Positions 1 through 9,487 of a DNA stretch of 37,401 nt are shown here, piece by piece. This DNA is from JALYUA01 sp039933215. Lineage in GTDB: Bacteria; Acidobacteriota; Thermoanaerobaculia; UBA5066; Gp7-AA6. Below the pieces are notes generated by a model. It ran no database searches. It worked only from the letters and a program-made list of their open reading frames with translations, and had not been told where the DNA came from. Within the stretch, counting starts at the first letter, position 1. Every line of letters starts with the position of its first letter. The translations under genes were made by a program, and so were the position numbers. The stretch spans positions 1 to 37,401 of the forward strand of contig JBDTOO010000033.1 in NCBI GenBank assembly GCA_039933215.1. The letters run 5' to 3'.

Positions 1-2171
1 CGATGATCGAGAAGCTCGATCTCGCCGGCTACTTCCTGATCGTGTGGGACGTCGTCCAGTTCTGCCTGCGCGAGAAGATCCTCGTGCAGGGGCGCGGGTC
101 CGCGGCCAACAGCGCCGTCTGTTACGCGCTCTCGATCACGGCCGTCGATCCCGTCAAGATGGAGCTTCTCTTCGAGCGGTTCCTGTCCGAGGAGCGCGGC
201 GAGTGGCCCGACATCGACCTCGACCTGCCCTCGGGCGACCAGCGCGAGCGCGTCATCCAGCACGTGTACGAGAAGTACGGGCCGCACGGCGCCGGCATGA
301 CGGCCAACGTCATCACCTACCGCGACCGCTCCGCCGCGCGCGAGGTCGGCAAGGCGCTCGGGTACTCCGCGGAGCAGGTGGACCGGCTCTCGAAGCAGCT
401 TTCGACGTGGAACTTCGGCGAGATCCGAAGCCCGATCGAGGAGCTGTCGGGGGAGATCGCCGCCGCGGGCCTCGACCCCGAGAACATCCGGACGCGCCAC
501 TTCCTGCGCCTCTTCCTGCAGATCCAGAACCTGCCCCGCCATCTCGGCCAGCACTCCGGCGGTATGGTCGTCGCCGCCGGGCGGCTCGACGAGGTTGTCC
601 CGCTCGAGCCCGCCTCCATGCCCGGGCGCGTCGTCGTGCAGTGGGACAAGGACGACTGCGCCGACCTCGGGATCGTCAAGGTGGATCTCCTCGGCCTCGG
701 CATGCTCGCGGCGCTCGAGGAGGCGATCCCCATGATCCGCACGCACGAGAAGGTGGAGGTCGATCTCGCACACCTTCCCGCCGACGACCCGCTCGTCTAC
801 CGGATGATGAACGAGGCCGACACCGTCGGCGTCTTCCAGGTCGAGAGCCGCGCGCAGATGGCGTCGCTTCCGCGCCACGCGCCGAAAAAGTTTTACGACC
901 TCGTCGTGCAGGTGGCGATCATCCGCCCGGGGCCGATCGTCGGCGGCATGGTGCATCCGTTCTTCGACCGCCGCCAGGGAAAGGCGCCGGTCGAGTACGC
1001 GCACCCGTGCCTCGAGCCGATCCTGAAGCGCACGCTCGGCATCCCGCTCTTCCAGGAGCAGCTCCTGCGCATCGCGATGGTCGCCGCCGGCTTCACGGGA
1101 GGCGAGGCCGAGGAGCTGCGCCGCGCGATGGGATTCAAGCGGTCGATGGAGAAGATGGGCGCGATCGAGGCGCGGTTGCGCGCCGGCATGACGGAGCGCG
1201 GGATCGGAGGGCCCGCGCAGGAGCAGATCGTGAAGTCGATCACGTCGTTCGCGCTCTATGGGTTTCCCGAGTCGCACGCGGCGAGCTTCGCGTTGATCGC
1301 CTACGCGAGCGCCTATCTGAAGGCGCGCCACCCCGCGGCCTTCTACGCGTCGCTCTTGAACGCCTGGCCGATGGGGTTCTACCATCCCGCGACGCTCGTG
1401 AAGGACGCGCAGCGCCACGGCACGCCGGCCTTCCCGGTCGACGTCGCGCGCTCCGGCTGGAAGTGCCGCTGGGAGGCGGGGGGCGTGCGGATCGGGCTCC
1501 GCTTCGTGCAGGGTTTGCGCGAGGCGACGGGTCTCCGCATCGAGGCGGAGCAGGCGGCCGCGCCGTTCGAGAGCGTGGAAGACCTCGCCCGCCGCTGCAC
1601 GCTCCGCGGGGACGAGCTCGACCGGCTGGCGCACGCCGGCGCGCTCGCCGGATTCGGCCGCACCCGGCGCGCCGCGCTCTGGCAGGTCGCGAAGGTCGCC
1701 CGCAAGGCCGGGGCCCTCTTCGAGAGGCTTCCCGCCGACGATCCGTCGCCGCTGCCGGAGATGTCGCCCGAGGAAGAGACGGCCGCCGACTATCGGACGA
1801 CCCAGATGACGACCGGGCCGCATTTGATGGAGCACTGGCGTTCCCGTCTGCGCGCGGAGGGCGTCCTCTCGGCCGCGGAGCTGAAGGCGCTGCCGGACGG
1901 GCGGCACGTGAAGACGGCGGGCGCGGTGATCGTGCGGCAGCGTCCCGGAACGGCCAAGGGGTTCGTCTTCCTGACGCTCGAGGACGAGACGGGAATGTGC
2001 CAGGCGATCGTCCGTCCGGATCTCTTCCGCGAGCAGCGAGCGATCATCGTGGGATCGGGAACGCTGATCGTCGAGGGGAAACTGCAGAACGACGGGACGC
2101 TGTCGGTCCGCGCGGAACGGTTCCGGACGCTGCGGGAGCCGGAGACGGTGCCCAGCCACGATTTCCATTGA
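1..2171 (+). CDS. dnaE2: Error-prone DNA polymerase DnaE2 (ImuC), 5'-truncated by the window
   Basis: This is a C-family DNA polymerase alpha subunit of the DnaE2/ImuC branch, which performs translesion synthesis in damage-induced mutagenesis, usually with ImuA and ImuB. The reading frame is open to the left edge, so the visible 722 residues are the C-terminal two thirds of a protein usually near 1050-1100 residues; the PHP domain is missing. Visible landmarks, numbered from the first in-frame ATG at base 3, are the palm loop GRGSAANS (about 30-37) and the catalytic acidic motif PDIDLD (69-74). The finger segment with RRAMGFKRS and the helix-hairpin-helix-like region follow. A C-terminal OB fold lies at about 635-700 (FVFLTLEDETG). 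The short C-terminus without a clamp-loader-binding extension fits DnaE2 better than replicative DnaE1. ImuA and ImuB would be expected upstream, outside the window. The stop is TGA at 2169-2171. Confidence 0.93.
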   Translation, partial: MIEKLDLAGYFLIVWDVVQFCLREKILVQGRGSAANSAVCYALSITAVDPVKMELLFERFLSEERGEWPDIDLDLPSGDQRERVIQHVYEKYGPHGAGMTANVITYRDRSAAREVGKALGYSAEQVDRLSKQLSTWNFGEIRSPIEELSGEIAAAGLDPENIRTRHFLRLFLQIQNLPRHLGQHSGGMVVAAGRLDEVVPLEPASMPGRVVVQWDKDDCADLGIVKVDLLGLGMLAALEEAIPMIRTHEKVEVDLAHLPADDPLVYRMMNEADTVGVFQVESRAQMASLPRHAPKKFYDLVVQVAIIRPGPIVGGMVHPFFDRRQGKAPVEYAHPCLEPILKRTLGIPLFQEQLLRIAMVAAGFTGGEAEELRRAMGFKRSMEKMGAIEARLRAGMTERGIGGPAQEQIVKSITSFALYGFPESHAASFALIAYASAYLKARHPAAFYASLLNAWPMGFYHPATLVKDAQRHGTPAFPVDVARSGWKCRWEAGGVRIGLRFVQGLREATGLRIEAEQAAAPFESVEDLARRCTLRGDELDRLAHAGALAGFGRTRRAALWQVAKVARKAGALFERLPADDPSPLPEMSPEEETAADYRTTQMTTGPHLMEHWRSRLRAEGVLSAAELKALPDGRHVKTAGAVIVRQRPGTAKGFVFLTLEDETGMCQAIVRPDLFREQRAIIVGSGTLIVEGKLQNDGTLSVRAERFRTLREPETVPSHDFH

Positions 2172-2286
2172 TCCCATCCGGGGGATGTCCCGGCTCTGGA
2201 CCGCCTTCGGGCTTTCTCGAGCTGCAGGGCCCCCCCCGCGTGGTCGATGGCGCGAAGTCAGCGATGCGACTTCTCGCGAGAGCGCC

Positions 2287-2321
2287 TGTCACCTGTCACC
2301 CGTCACCCGTCACCTGTCACC
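2287..2321. repeat. Five tandem heptamers (T/C)GTCACC
   Basis: Five back-to-back 7-base units read TGTCACC, TGTCACC, CGTCACC, CGTCACC, TGTCACC. The array starts in the spacer after dnaE2 and runs into the last codons and stop of the minus-strand TPR gene, so its right end encodes the final residues of that protein. A shorter array of the same unit lies at 15071-15091. The rest of the 138-base spacer 2172-2309 shows no gene or clear terminator. Confidence 0.85.
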
Positions 2322-3308
2322 TGCCCAGCGCATCCGCCCGAGCGCCTCTCTCGCGTCGAGGAGGCCGGGATCGAGCCGGACCGCCGCTTCGTACTCGGAC
2401 GCGGCGGAGGTCCGATTCCCTCTCCGGAGCTCGATGTCTCCGAGGCGGTCGTGGGCGAGCGCGAGGGAGGGCTCGGGGTCCTTCGGGCGGTGCTCGGCCA
2501 GATAGCGGCGCAGGCTTGCCTCGCCGCGATCGAGGTTCATGCCCGAGAGCGTCGCGAGCCGGCCGAGCTCGTAGAGCGCGGCGGATTCCTCCGGGTGGGC
2601 TCGAAGCATGCGATCGACCGCGTCGAACGCGGCGGTCCAGTCCCTTCGGTCGACGGCGCCGCGCTCCATCCAGTACCAGGGATCGGCGCTCCGCGGGTAC
2701 TCCCGGATCGCCCGGTCGTACTCGATCGTCGCCGCGTCGCGCTCCCCTCGGTGCTCGGCGATCCGGGCGAAGGCGCGATGGCCCCGGAGGGGATCGAGCC
2801 GCCGGATCGCCTCCGCCTCCGCGCGCGCCTTCGGAAGGCTGCCGCCGAGGAAGCCCGGCGCGGCGAGGTAGAACTCGACGAGCGCTTCCCGTGCCGGAAG
2901 ACTCGCGGGTTCGATCTCGACCGCGCGCGCGAAGGCGCGGCGGATCCGTCCGGCGAGCGCCGCCCTCCGGACGAGGCTTCCGCGGATGGCCTGCGTGGCG
3001 AGAGCGCGGCCGAGCCAGTACGGATGCGCGGAAGATGCCGGCTCCAGGCGGGCGGCCTTCTCCAGCCACTCGACCGCGCGATCGAGCTCGTTCTCCTCGT
3101 AGAAGACGCGGCCGAGAAGGCCGGCCGCCCCGGCGTCGCCGGGATTGCGCCGGAGCGCCGCCTCGAGGGACGTCCGCGCTTCGGGGTAACGCTGCTCCTC
3201 GAAGAGGCGCGCGCCGGATTCGTCGTCTCGCGTCGCGGCGGACAGGACAGCCGCGATGACCGCCAGCACGAGCGCCGTTCGGCAGGCCGCACGGATTGCT
3301 GATTGCAC
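2310..3308 (-). CDS. Secreted tetratricopeptide-repeat protein, paralogue A
   Basis: A 332-residue protein with a GTG start, a hydrophobic N-terminal signal sequence (about residues 8-25, ending near LSAAT, no lipobox Cys) and TPR-type helical pairs through most of its length (for example FEEQRYPEARTSLEAALRRNP and LGDIELRRGNRTSAASEYEA). TPR arrays are protein-interaction scaffolds, here presumably in the periplasm. It is clearly homologous to the TPR protein ending at 9488. Both share the insert motif APG(F/I)(L/M)GGS..KARA and then IRR.DPLRGH, in the same order and at similar positions. It is divergent from the alpha-2-macroglobulin gene, with only 65 bases between the starts. The exact function is not known. 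Confidence 0.85.
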   Translation of the reverse strand: MQSAIRAACRTALVLAVIAAVLSAATRDDESGARLFEEQRYPEARTSLEAALRRNPGDAGAAGLLGRVFYEENELDRAVEWLEKAARLEPASSAHPYWLGRALATQAIRGSLVRRAALAGRIRRAFARAVEIEPASLPAREALVEFYLAAPGFLGGSLPKARAEAEAIRRLDPLRGHRAFARIAEHRGERDAATIEYDRAIREYPRSADPWYWMERGAVDRRDWTAAFDAVDRMLRAHPEESAALYELGRLATLSGMNLDRGEASLRRYLAEHRPKDPEPSLALAHDRLGDIELRRGNRTSAASEYEAAVRLDPGLLDAREALGRMRWAGDR

Positions 3309-3320
3309 GCCGGCATTGTC

Positions 3321-3338
3321 TCCCGCCGGCCGGCGGGA
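3321..3338. promoter_or_regulatory. Perfect 18-bp palindrome in the divergent TPR/A2M promoter gap
   Basis: TCCCGCCGG followed directly by CCGGCGGGA is a perfect, spacer-free 9+9 palindrome. It sits in the 65-base gap between the divergent TPR (start 3308) and alpha-2-macroglobulin (start 3374) genes. A dimeric repressor or activator site serving both genes is a reasonable reading. GC-rich DNA makes such palindromes somewhat easier by chance, and no -10/-35 pair is convincing here. Confidence 0.4.
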
Positions 3339-3373
3339 ACCGGGACCGGGGGGTCGGGTTCTCTTGCTGCAGA

Positions 3374-6300
3374 ATGAGCCTCGTGCCCCCCGGCCGTTCC
3401 CGCCGTCTGGCGTTCCTCGCCGCGTCCGCCGCGCTGATCCTCGGCGGCGCGTTCGCCGCTCCCGGCCCGCCGCGTGCGCGCCCGGGCGCTTCCGCTGATC
3501 CGGCCCCGGCGCGCCCGGTTCCCGGGTGGGAGGCGATCGACCGGCTCGTCGCCGATCAGAAGGTCGCGGAAGCGCTGGTCGAGACCACCCGGCGGCGGGA
3601 GGCCGCGCAGAAGCGCGGCGACGAAGAAGAATGGACGCGGGGCCTGATCCGCGAAGTGCAGCTGCGCGTCGGCCTTCACGGCTACGAGACCGCCGTGCGC
3701 TTCTTCCGGGAGCAGCCGTGGCCGAAATCGCTCCTCCGGCGCGCGGCGCTCGAGCTGTACGGCGCCGAGCTGCTGCGCGGGTACTCCCGCGCCTACTCGT
3801 GGGAGATCCGGCAGCGCGAACGGGTCGAGTCGTCCGGGGCGCTGGATCTGAAGGCCTGGACGGCGGAGCAGATCCGCGACGAGGCCACGCGGGCTTACCT
3901 TCGCCTGTGGGCGGACCGCGAGGCGCTCGGCGGCATGGACGTGCAGGCGCTTTCGGAGTTCGTCGCCCCGAACGACTATCCGAAGGGTATCCGCGGCACG
4001 CTCCGCGACGCGCTGGCGTACTTCTTCGCCGCGCACCTCGCGGACACGTCCGACTGGACGGCGGCCGAGTCGAACGAAGTCTTCCGGCTGGATCTCCCGG
4101 CGCTCCTGGCGGCGGGGCCCGGATCCGCGCGGCTCGACGATCCCTCGGCCCACCCGCTCGTGAAGGTGACGGAGGTGCTCGCCGACCTGGAGGCGTGGCA
4201 TTCCGGACGCCGCGAACGGGAAGCGGCGCTCGAAGCGCGCCTCGAGCGCTCCCGGCGGCTCTTTGCGGGATTCCCCGAAGAGGCAGACCGCGGAAAGATC
4301 GAGGCCGATCTCGCCGCCCGCCTTCCGACGTTCCGCGACGTCCCCTGGTTCGCGGTCGGACAGGCCGATCTCGCCGCCTTCATCGAGCGCCCCGCGGGCG
4401 AGGGCGACCTGGTCCGCGCAAGGGACGCCGCGGAGACGGGGCGGCGCGTGTGGCCGGACTCGATCGGAGGCCGCCGTTGTCTCGCGATTTCCGCGCGGAT
4501 CGCCGCGCCCGGATACCGGCTGGAGGCCATGGCGGCGGACGGGCCGGGGAAGCGGTCGATCCGCGTGCTCCACAAGAACGTCGCGCGGATGCACTTCCGC
4601 GCCTGGCCGCTCGATCTCGTGCAGAGGCTCGCCGCCGCGCACAACGAGAACGAGATCCTCCCGGATCAGAACGAGATGAACCGGATCATGGACGCCGGCA
4701 GGTTCGCGGCGGAATGGAGCGTCGATCTGCCTCCGACGACGGACTTCCGCATGCACGCCACGTTCGTCGTGCCCGCCTTGCGCGAGAAGGGGCTGTACCT
4801 GATCGCCGTCTCGGGAGGCGCGCGTTTCGGCGCGCTCGATCAGCCGGTCAACGCCACGGCGTTTCTGGTCTCGGACCTCGCCCTGGTGACGTCGTCGGCG
4901 CGGGGAGCCGTCGAGGCGCGCGCGCTTTCCGGCGAGACCGGAGCGCCGCTCTCCGGCGTCGAAGTGACGCTCTGGAAATCGATCTGGAACGCCGGGAAGC
5001 TCGAGAAGACGGGGTCCGGATCGACGAACGCCGGCGGTCTCGTCCGCTTGACCGTCCCCCCGGAGCGGGAATGGCCGTCGCGCTTCCTCTTCGCCCGTCG
5101 CGGCGCCGATCTCGCCTGGCAGAGGCTCTCCGTGAGCGTCCCCCCGCCCGAGCCCTCCGACGTCACGTCCTCGCTCGTGTTCACGGATCGGAGCGTCTAC
5201 CGTCCGCTGCAGAAGATCCTCTGGAAGACGATCGGGTACCGCGGCGACCGCGCCGCGGGCCGGTTCGCGGTGCTCCCGGGCGAGCCCGTCACCATGACGC
5301 TCTTCGATCCGAACGGCCAGAAAGTGGAATCCAAGACTGCGGCGACCAACGAGTTCGGTTCCGCGGCCGGCGAATTCTCCATCCCGGCGGGCCGGGTTCT
5401 CGGAAGCTGGCGCGTCGAGAGCTCTCTCGGGCCGGCCTCGGCGTCCGTCCGTGTCGAGGAATACAAGCGCCCCACGTTCGAGGTGACGCTGCAGGACCCG
5501 CGAGAGCCGCTGCGGCTGAACCGCCCGGCCGCTCTGTCGGGGGAAGCGCGCTACTACTTCGGGCTGCCCGTCGCGCGCGGGTCCGTGCGCTGGAGCGTGA
5601 CCCGAACGCCGGAGTACCCGTGGTGGTCGACGTGGCGGTTTCAGGCGGCGGGCGCGCAGACGATCGCCGGAGGCGTCTCGGAGCTCGAGCCCGACGGGAC
5701 CTTTCCGGTCGTCTTCACGCCGGCGGCCGACGAGCGCCTGGCGCAGGGCGGCCGGGACGTGACCTACCGCTACCAGGTGGAGGCCGACGCGACCGACGAC
5801 GGGGGAGAGACGCGATCCGCTTCGCGCGGGTTCCGCCTGGGCTTCGTGTCCGTCGAGGCGAGAGTCGAGGCCGCCCCCGGGTTCTTCGTCGAAAAGCAGC
5901 CGGCCAGGCTGACGGTCGTGCGGACGGACCTGGACGGCGTCCCCAGGCCGGGCCGGTCGACCTGGAAGCTCTTCCGCCTCCGGCAACCCGCGGCGGCCGT
6001 GCTTCCCGCCGATGAGCCTCCGGATCCGGCGGGCCCCGTCCCGCGGCTGCAGACGCCGGGGGACCGGCTCCGCGCGCGCTGGGAAACTGGCGCGGATCCG
6101 GAAAGCGTCCTGCGGCGCTGGCCGGACGACGCGCTCGTCGCGGAGGGCTCGGCCTCTCACGGCGAGCGCGGCGAGGCCGTGCTGCGGCTGGGCGAGCTCG
6201 CCGCGGGCGCCTACCGGCTCCGATACCGGACGACCGACGAGCACGGCGCCGCTTTCGAGATGCCGGTCGAGCTGGTCGTCGCGGGGACGTCCGGGAATCT

Positions 6301-9300
6301 CGCGGTCGCCGCGCTCGTCCTCGCCGAGGCGCCGTCGGTCCCGGTCGGAGGGACGGCGCGCTTTCTCGTAGCGTCCGGCCTCCCGGGGCAGACGCTTTTT
6401 TTCGAGAAGCTGCGCGGCGGCGAGCGTGTCGAGGCGAGAGAGCTCTCGGCGGACCGATCGTCCTCGATCGTGGAGCTGCCCGTCGAGGAGAAGGATCGCG
6501 GCGGCTTTTCGATCCGCGTCACCGGAGTGCGCGACCACCAGCTCCTCCAGGAGAGCCGCTCGATCGACGTGCCCTGGGACGACCGGCAGCTCCGCGTGTC
6601 GTTCGAGACGTTCCGCGACCGGCTGCGTCCCGGCGCGCGCGAGACGTGGAAGGTTCGCGTCGCCGGCCCGGCCGGCGCGGGTGCCCGCCCCGCCGCGGCG
6701 GAGCTCCTCGCGTCGATGTACGACCGGAGCCTCGATTTCTTCGGCCCCTACTCGCCGCCCGATCCGCTGTCTGTCTATCCCCGCGGAGCCTATGAAGCCC
6801 CCGTCGAGACCAACCTCCAGGCCGGGAACTTCTTCCAGGTCCTGAGGCGCTTTCCTCCGCTCCCGGAGTCTCCCGCCCTGCGCGGCGACGCCGTGAGGCT
6901 TCCCGCCGGCTATGCGACCGGAGGACCGGGGCGACGCACGATGTTCGCCCGGGCGGGAGGGATCGCCGGAGGCGTGGCGGCCGAGGCGCTCATGGCGAAG
7001 TCGGACGTTCCGGCGGCGTCGCCTCCGGCCGAGGACCGCCTGGCGACGCGGAACGCCACCGTCACCGCCGAGGCCACGCCGCCCGCCCTCCGCGCCAACT
7101 TCGCCGAGACCGCGTTCTGGCAGCCGCAGCTTCGCACCGACGCCGCCGGGACAGCGTCGATCGAGTTCACCGTTCCGGACTCGGTCACCGCGTGGAACGT
7201 CTGGGTGCACGCGATCACGAAGGACTGGAAGGGCGGCTCCATCCGGCGGGACGCGCGATCGGTCAAGGACCTCATGGTGCGGCCGGCCGTTCCGAGGTTC
7301 TTCCGCGAGGGGGACCTCGCGGAGCTGGAGATCCAGGTCGACAACGCGACGGCCCACGCGATGACCGGAACGGTCGAGATCGACGTGATCGATCCCGAGA
7401 CGAACGCGAGCGTCCGGGAGGCGTTCGGCGTGACGGCCGAGCGCTCGCGGCTGGCCTTCACCGCGGCGCCGGGCGGGGGCACGAGCGTCACGGTGCCCCT
7501 CGTCGCGCCGCGGCGGCCCGGGCTCTACGCGATCCGGGCGACGGCCGCCTCGGGCAACGTCTCCGACGGGGAGCTGCGACCGGTGCCGGTGCTGCCCGCC
7601 CGCGTCTCCCTCTCGCAGTCGCGGTTCGCGGCGCTCTCCGGAAACGACCGGCGCGAGATGGCGTTTCCGGACCTCTTGCGCCAGGACGATCCGACGCGCG
7701 TCGACGAGCAACTCGTCGTCACGGTCGACGCGCAGCTCTTCGACTCCGTTCTGCAGGCGCTGCCGTATCTCGTCGACTACCCCTACGAATGCACGGAGCA
7801 GACCCTCAACCGGTTCGTCTCCACCGGAGTCCTCTCGTCGCTCTTCCGCGGGAACGCGTCCCTCGCGAAGATGGCGGAGCGTCTCGCGGCGCGGGATACG
7901 CGGCTGGAGGCCTGGGACGCGGCGGACCCGAACCGGAAAATGGCGCTCGAGGAGACGCCGTGGCTCGCCACGGCGCGGGGCGGGGCGGACACGGGACGCG
8001 ATCTCCTCCGCGTGCTCGACCCCACCGTGGCCCGCGCGCAGAGAGACGCGGCGATCGAGAAGCTACGGCAGGCGCAGACACCCGGCGGGGGGTTTCCCTG
8101 GTGGCCGGGCGGTCCGCCTTCGTCCTACATGACGGTCTATATCCTCCATGGCCTCGCCAACGGGCTCGAGTTCGGCGTGGACGTTCCGAAGGACGTCGTC
8201 TCGAAGGCGTGGGGCTATGCGCGGAAAGATCTCTGGCGCGAGCTCGAGGACTGCATGAAACAGAAGAGCGGCTTCTGCCCGCTCGCGACCTTCGTCAACT
8301 ACACGCTGTCCTCGTACCCCGACGCGACCTGGTATTCGCAGGCGTTCTCCGAGGCCGACCGGCGCCGACTGCTCGACGACTCCTTCGCGCGGTGGAAGCT
8401 CCATCCGCCTTATCTCAAGGCCCAGCTCGCGCTCACGCTGAAGCGCATGGGGAGGGCGGCCGACGCCCGCCTCGTCTGGGCGAGCGTCATGGACTCCGCA
8501 AAGACGGACCGGGATCTCGGCACGTACTGGGCACCCGAGGACCGCTCGTGGCTCTGGTACAACGACACGATCGAGACGCAGGCGTTCGCCCTGCGGACGA
8601 TGATGGAGCTCACGCCCGCAGATCCGCGCCGCCACGGGCTCGTGCAGTGGCTCTTCCTGAACAAGAAGCTCAACCAGTGGAAGTCGACACGCGCGACGGC
8701 GGAAGTCCTCGCCTCGCTCGCGCACTACCTGAAGCAGGAGGGCCTTCTCGGGATCCGCGAAGAGGCGGTCGTGACCGTCGGATCGCGGCGGACGGCGTTC
8801 GTCTTCGAGCCGGACCGGTACACCGGGGCGAAGAACCAGGTCGTCATCCCCGGCGCGAAGATCGATCCGGCGCGCGATGCCGTGGTCGTGGTCGAAAAAC
8901 CCACGAAGGGAATGGCGTTCGCCTCCGCCACGTGGACGTTTTCGACGGAGAAGCCGCCGGCCGAGGACCGGGGCGACTTCTTCGCCGTCTCGCGCCGATA
9001 CTTCCGCCGCGACCGGACCGCCGCGGGCGCGGTCCTGACGCCGCTCGAAGACGGCGCCCCGCTCGCGCCGGGCGACGAGGTCGAGGTGCAGATCTCGCTC
9101 TCGGCGAAACACGCGGCCGAGTACGTGCACCTGCGCGACCCGCGGCCGGCGGGCGCCGAGCCGGTGTCGCGCACCTCGGGCCACCGGTGGGATCTCGGGG
9201 TCTCGCGCTATGAGGAGATCCGCGACAGCGGGACGAACTTCTTTTTCGAGCGGCTCCCGGCCGGGCAGTACACGCTCCGGTACCGGCTGAGGATCTCGAT

Positions 9301-9409
9301 GGCCGGCACGTTCCGGATCGGCCCGGCGACCGTCCAGTCGATGTACGCGCCGGAGTTCCAGGCCTACTCCGCGGGCGCCTCAATGACGGTAAAGAAACCC
9401 GGGAAGTAG
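3374..9409 (+). CDS. Bacterial alpha-2-macroglobulin family protein with thioester motif
   Basis: A 2011-residue envelope protein of the bacterial alpha-2-macroglobulin family, whose members trap or inhibit attacking proteases. I chose the ATG at 3374 because it begins a standard signal peptide (Arg-rich start, then LAFLAASAALILGGAFAA); the frame is open further upstream but that part is not protein-like. There is no lipobox Cys, so it is probably periplasmic or secreted rather than lipid-anchored as in E. coli YfhM. An MG2-like domain begins near residue 598 (VFTDRSVYRPLQK), and the A2M domain begins near 1241 (FWQPQLRTDAAG). The thioester is CTEQ, with C1473 and Q1476 in context YPYECTEQT. 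The helical thioester domain (GGFPWWPGG) and a C-terminal beta domain follow. No clear Shine-Dalgarno is seen. It is flanked by two TPR paralogues, with no pbpC neighbour. Confidence 0.93.
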   Translation: MSLVPPGRSRRLAFLAASAALILGGAFAAPGPPRARPGASADPAPARPVPGWEAIDRLVADQKVAEALVETTRRREAAQKRGDEEEWTRGLIREVQLRVGLHGYETAVRFFREQPWPKSLLRRAALELYGAELLRGYSRAYSWEIRQRERVESSGALDLKAWTAEQIRDEATRAYLRLWADREALGGMDVQALSEFVAPNDYPKGIRGTLRDALAYFFAAHLADTSDWTAAESNEVFRLDLPALLAAGPGSARLDDPSAHPLVKVTEVLADLEAWHSGRREREAALEARLERSRRLFAGFPEEADRGKIEADLAARLPTFRDVPWFAVGQADLAAFIERPAGEGDLVRARDAAETGRRVWPDSIGGRRCLAISARIAAPGYRLEAMAADGPGKRSIRVLHKNVARMHFRAWPLDLVQRLAAAHNENEILPDQNEMNRIMDAGRFAAEWSVDLPPTTDFRMHATFVVPALREKGLYLIAVSGGARFGALDQPVNATAFLVSDLALVTSSARGAVEARALSGETGAPLSGVEVTLWKSIWNAGKLEKTGSGSTNAGGLVRLTVPPEREWPSRFLFARRGADLAWQRLSVSVPPPEPSDVTSSLVFTDRSVYRPLQKILWKTIGYRGDRAAGRFAVLPGEPVTMTLFDPNGQKVESKTAATNEFGSAAGEFSIPAGRVLGSWRVESSLGPASASVRVEEYKRPTFEVTLQDPREPLRLNRPAALSGEARYYFGLPVARGSVRWSVTRTPEYPWWSTWRFQAAGAQTIAGGVSELEPDGTFPVVFTPAADERLAQGGRDVTYRYQVEADATDDGGETRSASRGFRLGFVSVEARVEAAPGFFVEKQPARLTVVRTDLDGVPRPGRSTWKLFRLRQPAAAVLPADEPPDPAGPVPRLQTPGDRLRARWETGADPESVLRRWPDDALVAEGSASHGERGEAVLRLGELAAGAYRLRYRTTDEHGAAFEMPVELVVAGTSGNLAVAALVLAEAPSVPVGGTARFLVASGLPGQTLFFEKLRGGERVEARELSADRSSSIVELPVEEKDRGGFSIRVTGVRDHQLLQESRSIDVPWDDRQLRVSFETFRDRLRPGARETWKVRVAGPAGAGARPAAAELLASMYDRSLDFFGPYSPPDPLSVYPRGAYEAPVETNLQAGNFFQVLRRFPPLPESPALRGDAVRLPAGYATGGPGRRTMFARAGGIAGGVAAEALMAKSDVPAASPPAEDRLATRNATVTAEATPPALRANFAETAFWQPQLRTDAAGTASIEFTVPDSVTAWNVWVHAITKDWKGGSIRRDARSVKDLMVRPAVPRFFREGDLAELEIQVDNATAHAMTGTVEIDVIDPETNASVREAFGVTAERSRLAFTAAPGGGTSVTVPLVAPRRPGLYAIRATAASGNVSDGELRPVPVLPARVSLSQSRFAALSGNDRREMAFPDLLRQDDPTRVDEQLVVTVDAQLFDSVLQALPYLVDYPYECTEQTLNRFVSTGVLSSLFRGNASLAKMAERLAARDTRLEAWDAADPNRKMALEETPWLATARGGADTGRDLLRVLDPTVARAQRDAAIEKLRQAQTPGGGFPWWPGGPPSSYMTVYILHGLANGLEFGVDVPKDVVSKAWGYARKDLWRELEDCMKQKSGFCPLATFVNYTLSSYPDATWYSQAFSEADRRRLLDDSFARWKLHPPYLKAQLALTLKRMGRAADARLVWASVMDSAKTDRDLGTYWAPEDRSWLWYNDTIETQAFALRTMMELTPADPRRHGLVQWLFLNKKLNQWKSTRATAEVLASLAHYLKQEGLLGIREEAVVTVGSRRTAFVFEPDRYTGAKNQVVIPGAKIDPARDAVVVVEKPTKGMAFASATWTFSTEKPPAEDRGDFFAVSRRYFRRDRTAAGAVLTPLEDGAPLAPGDEVEVQISLSAKHAAEYVHLRDPRPAGAEPVSRTSGHRWDLGVSRYEEIRDSGTNFFFERLPAGQYTLRYRLRISMAGTFRIGPATVQSMYAPEFQAYSAGASMTVKKPGK

Positions 9410-9487
9410 TACCCGCGAGGCTCAAGGCTCCAGGCCAACCCGAAGACATCGAATTCCTGATTCGCCCACGCTGCGGGAGCCGGAGCA

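Noticed and set aside
2287..2321. CRISPR-like array
   Set aside because: Units are only seven bases with no spacers, and no cas gene is nearby.
44..3259. Plus-strand frame of 1071 codons over dnaE2 and the TPR gene
   Set aside because: Arg/Ala/Pro-rich frame shadow that crosses two real genes; no recognisable domain.
3340..3373. Possible sigma-54 promoter before the macroglobulin gene (TTGCT at 3364-3368)
   Set aside because: No GG lies at the required 12-base distance, and the leader would be absent.
2537..7711. Minus-strand open frame of 1724 codons opposite the macroglobulin gene
   Set aside because: It is the antisense shadow of a GC-rich gene: Arg/Gly/Pro-rich, no domains, and the plus-strand frame has clear macroglobulin motifs.
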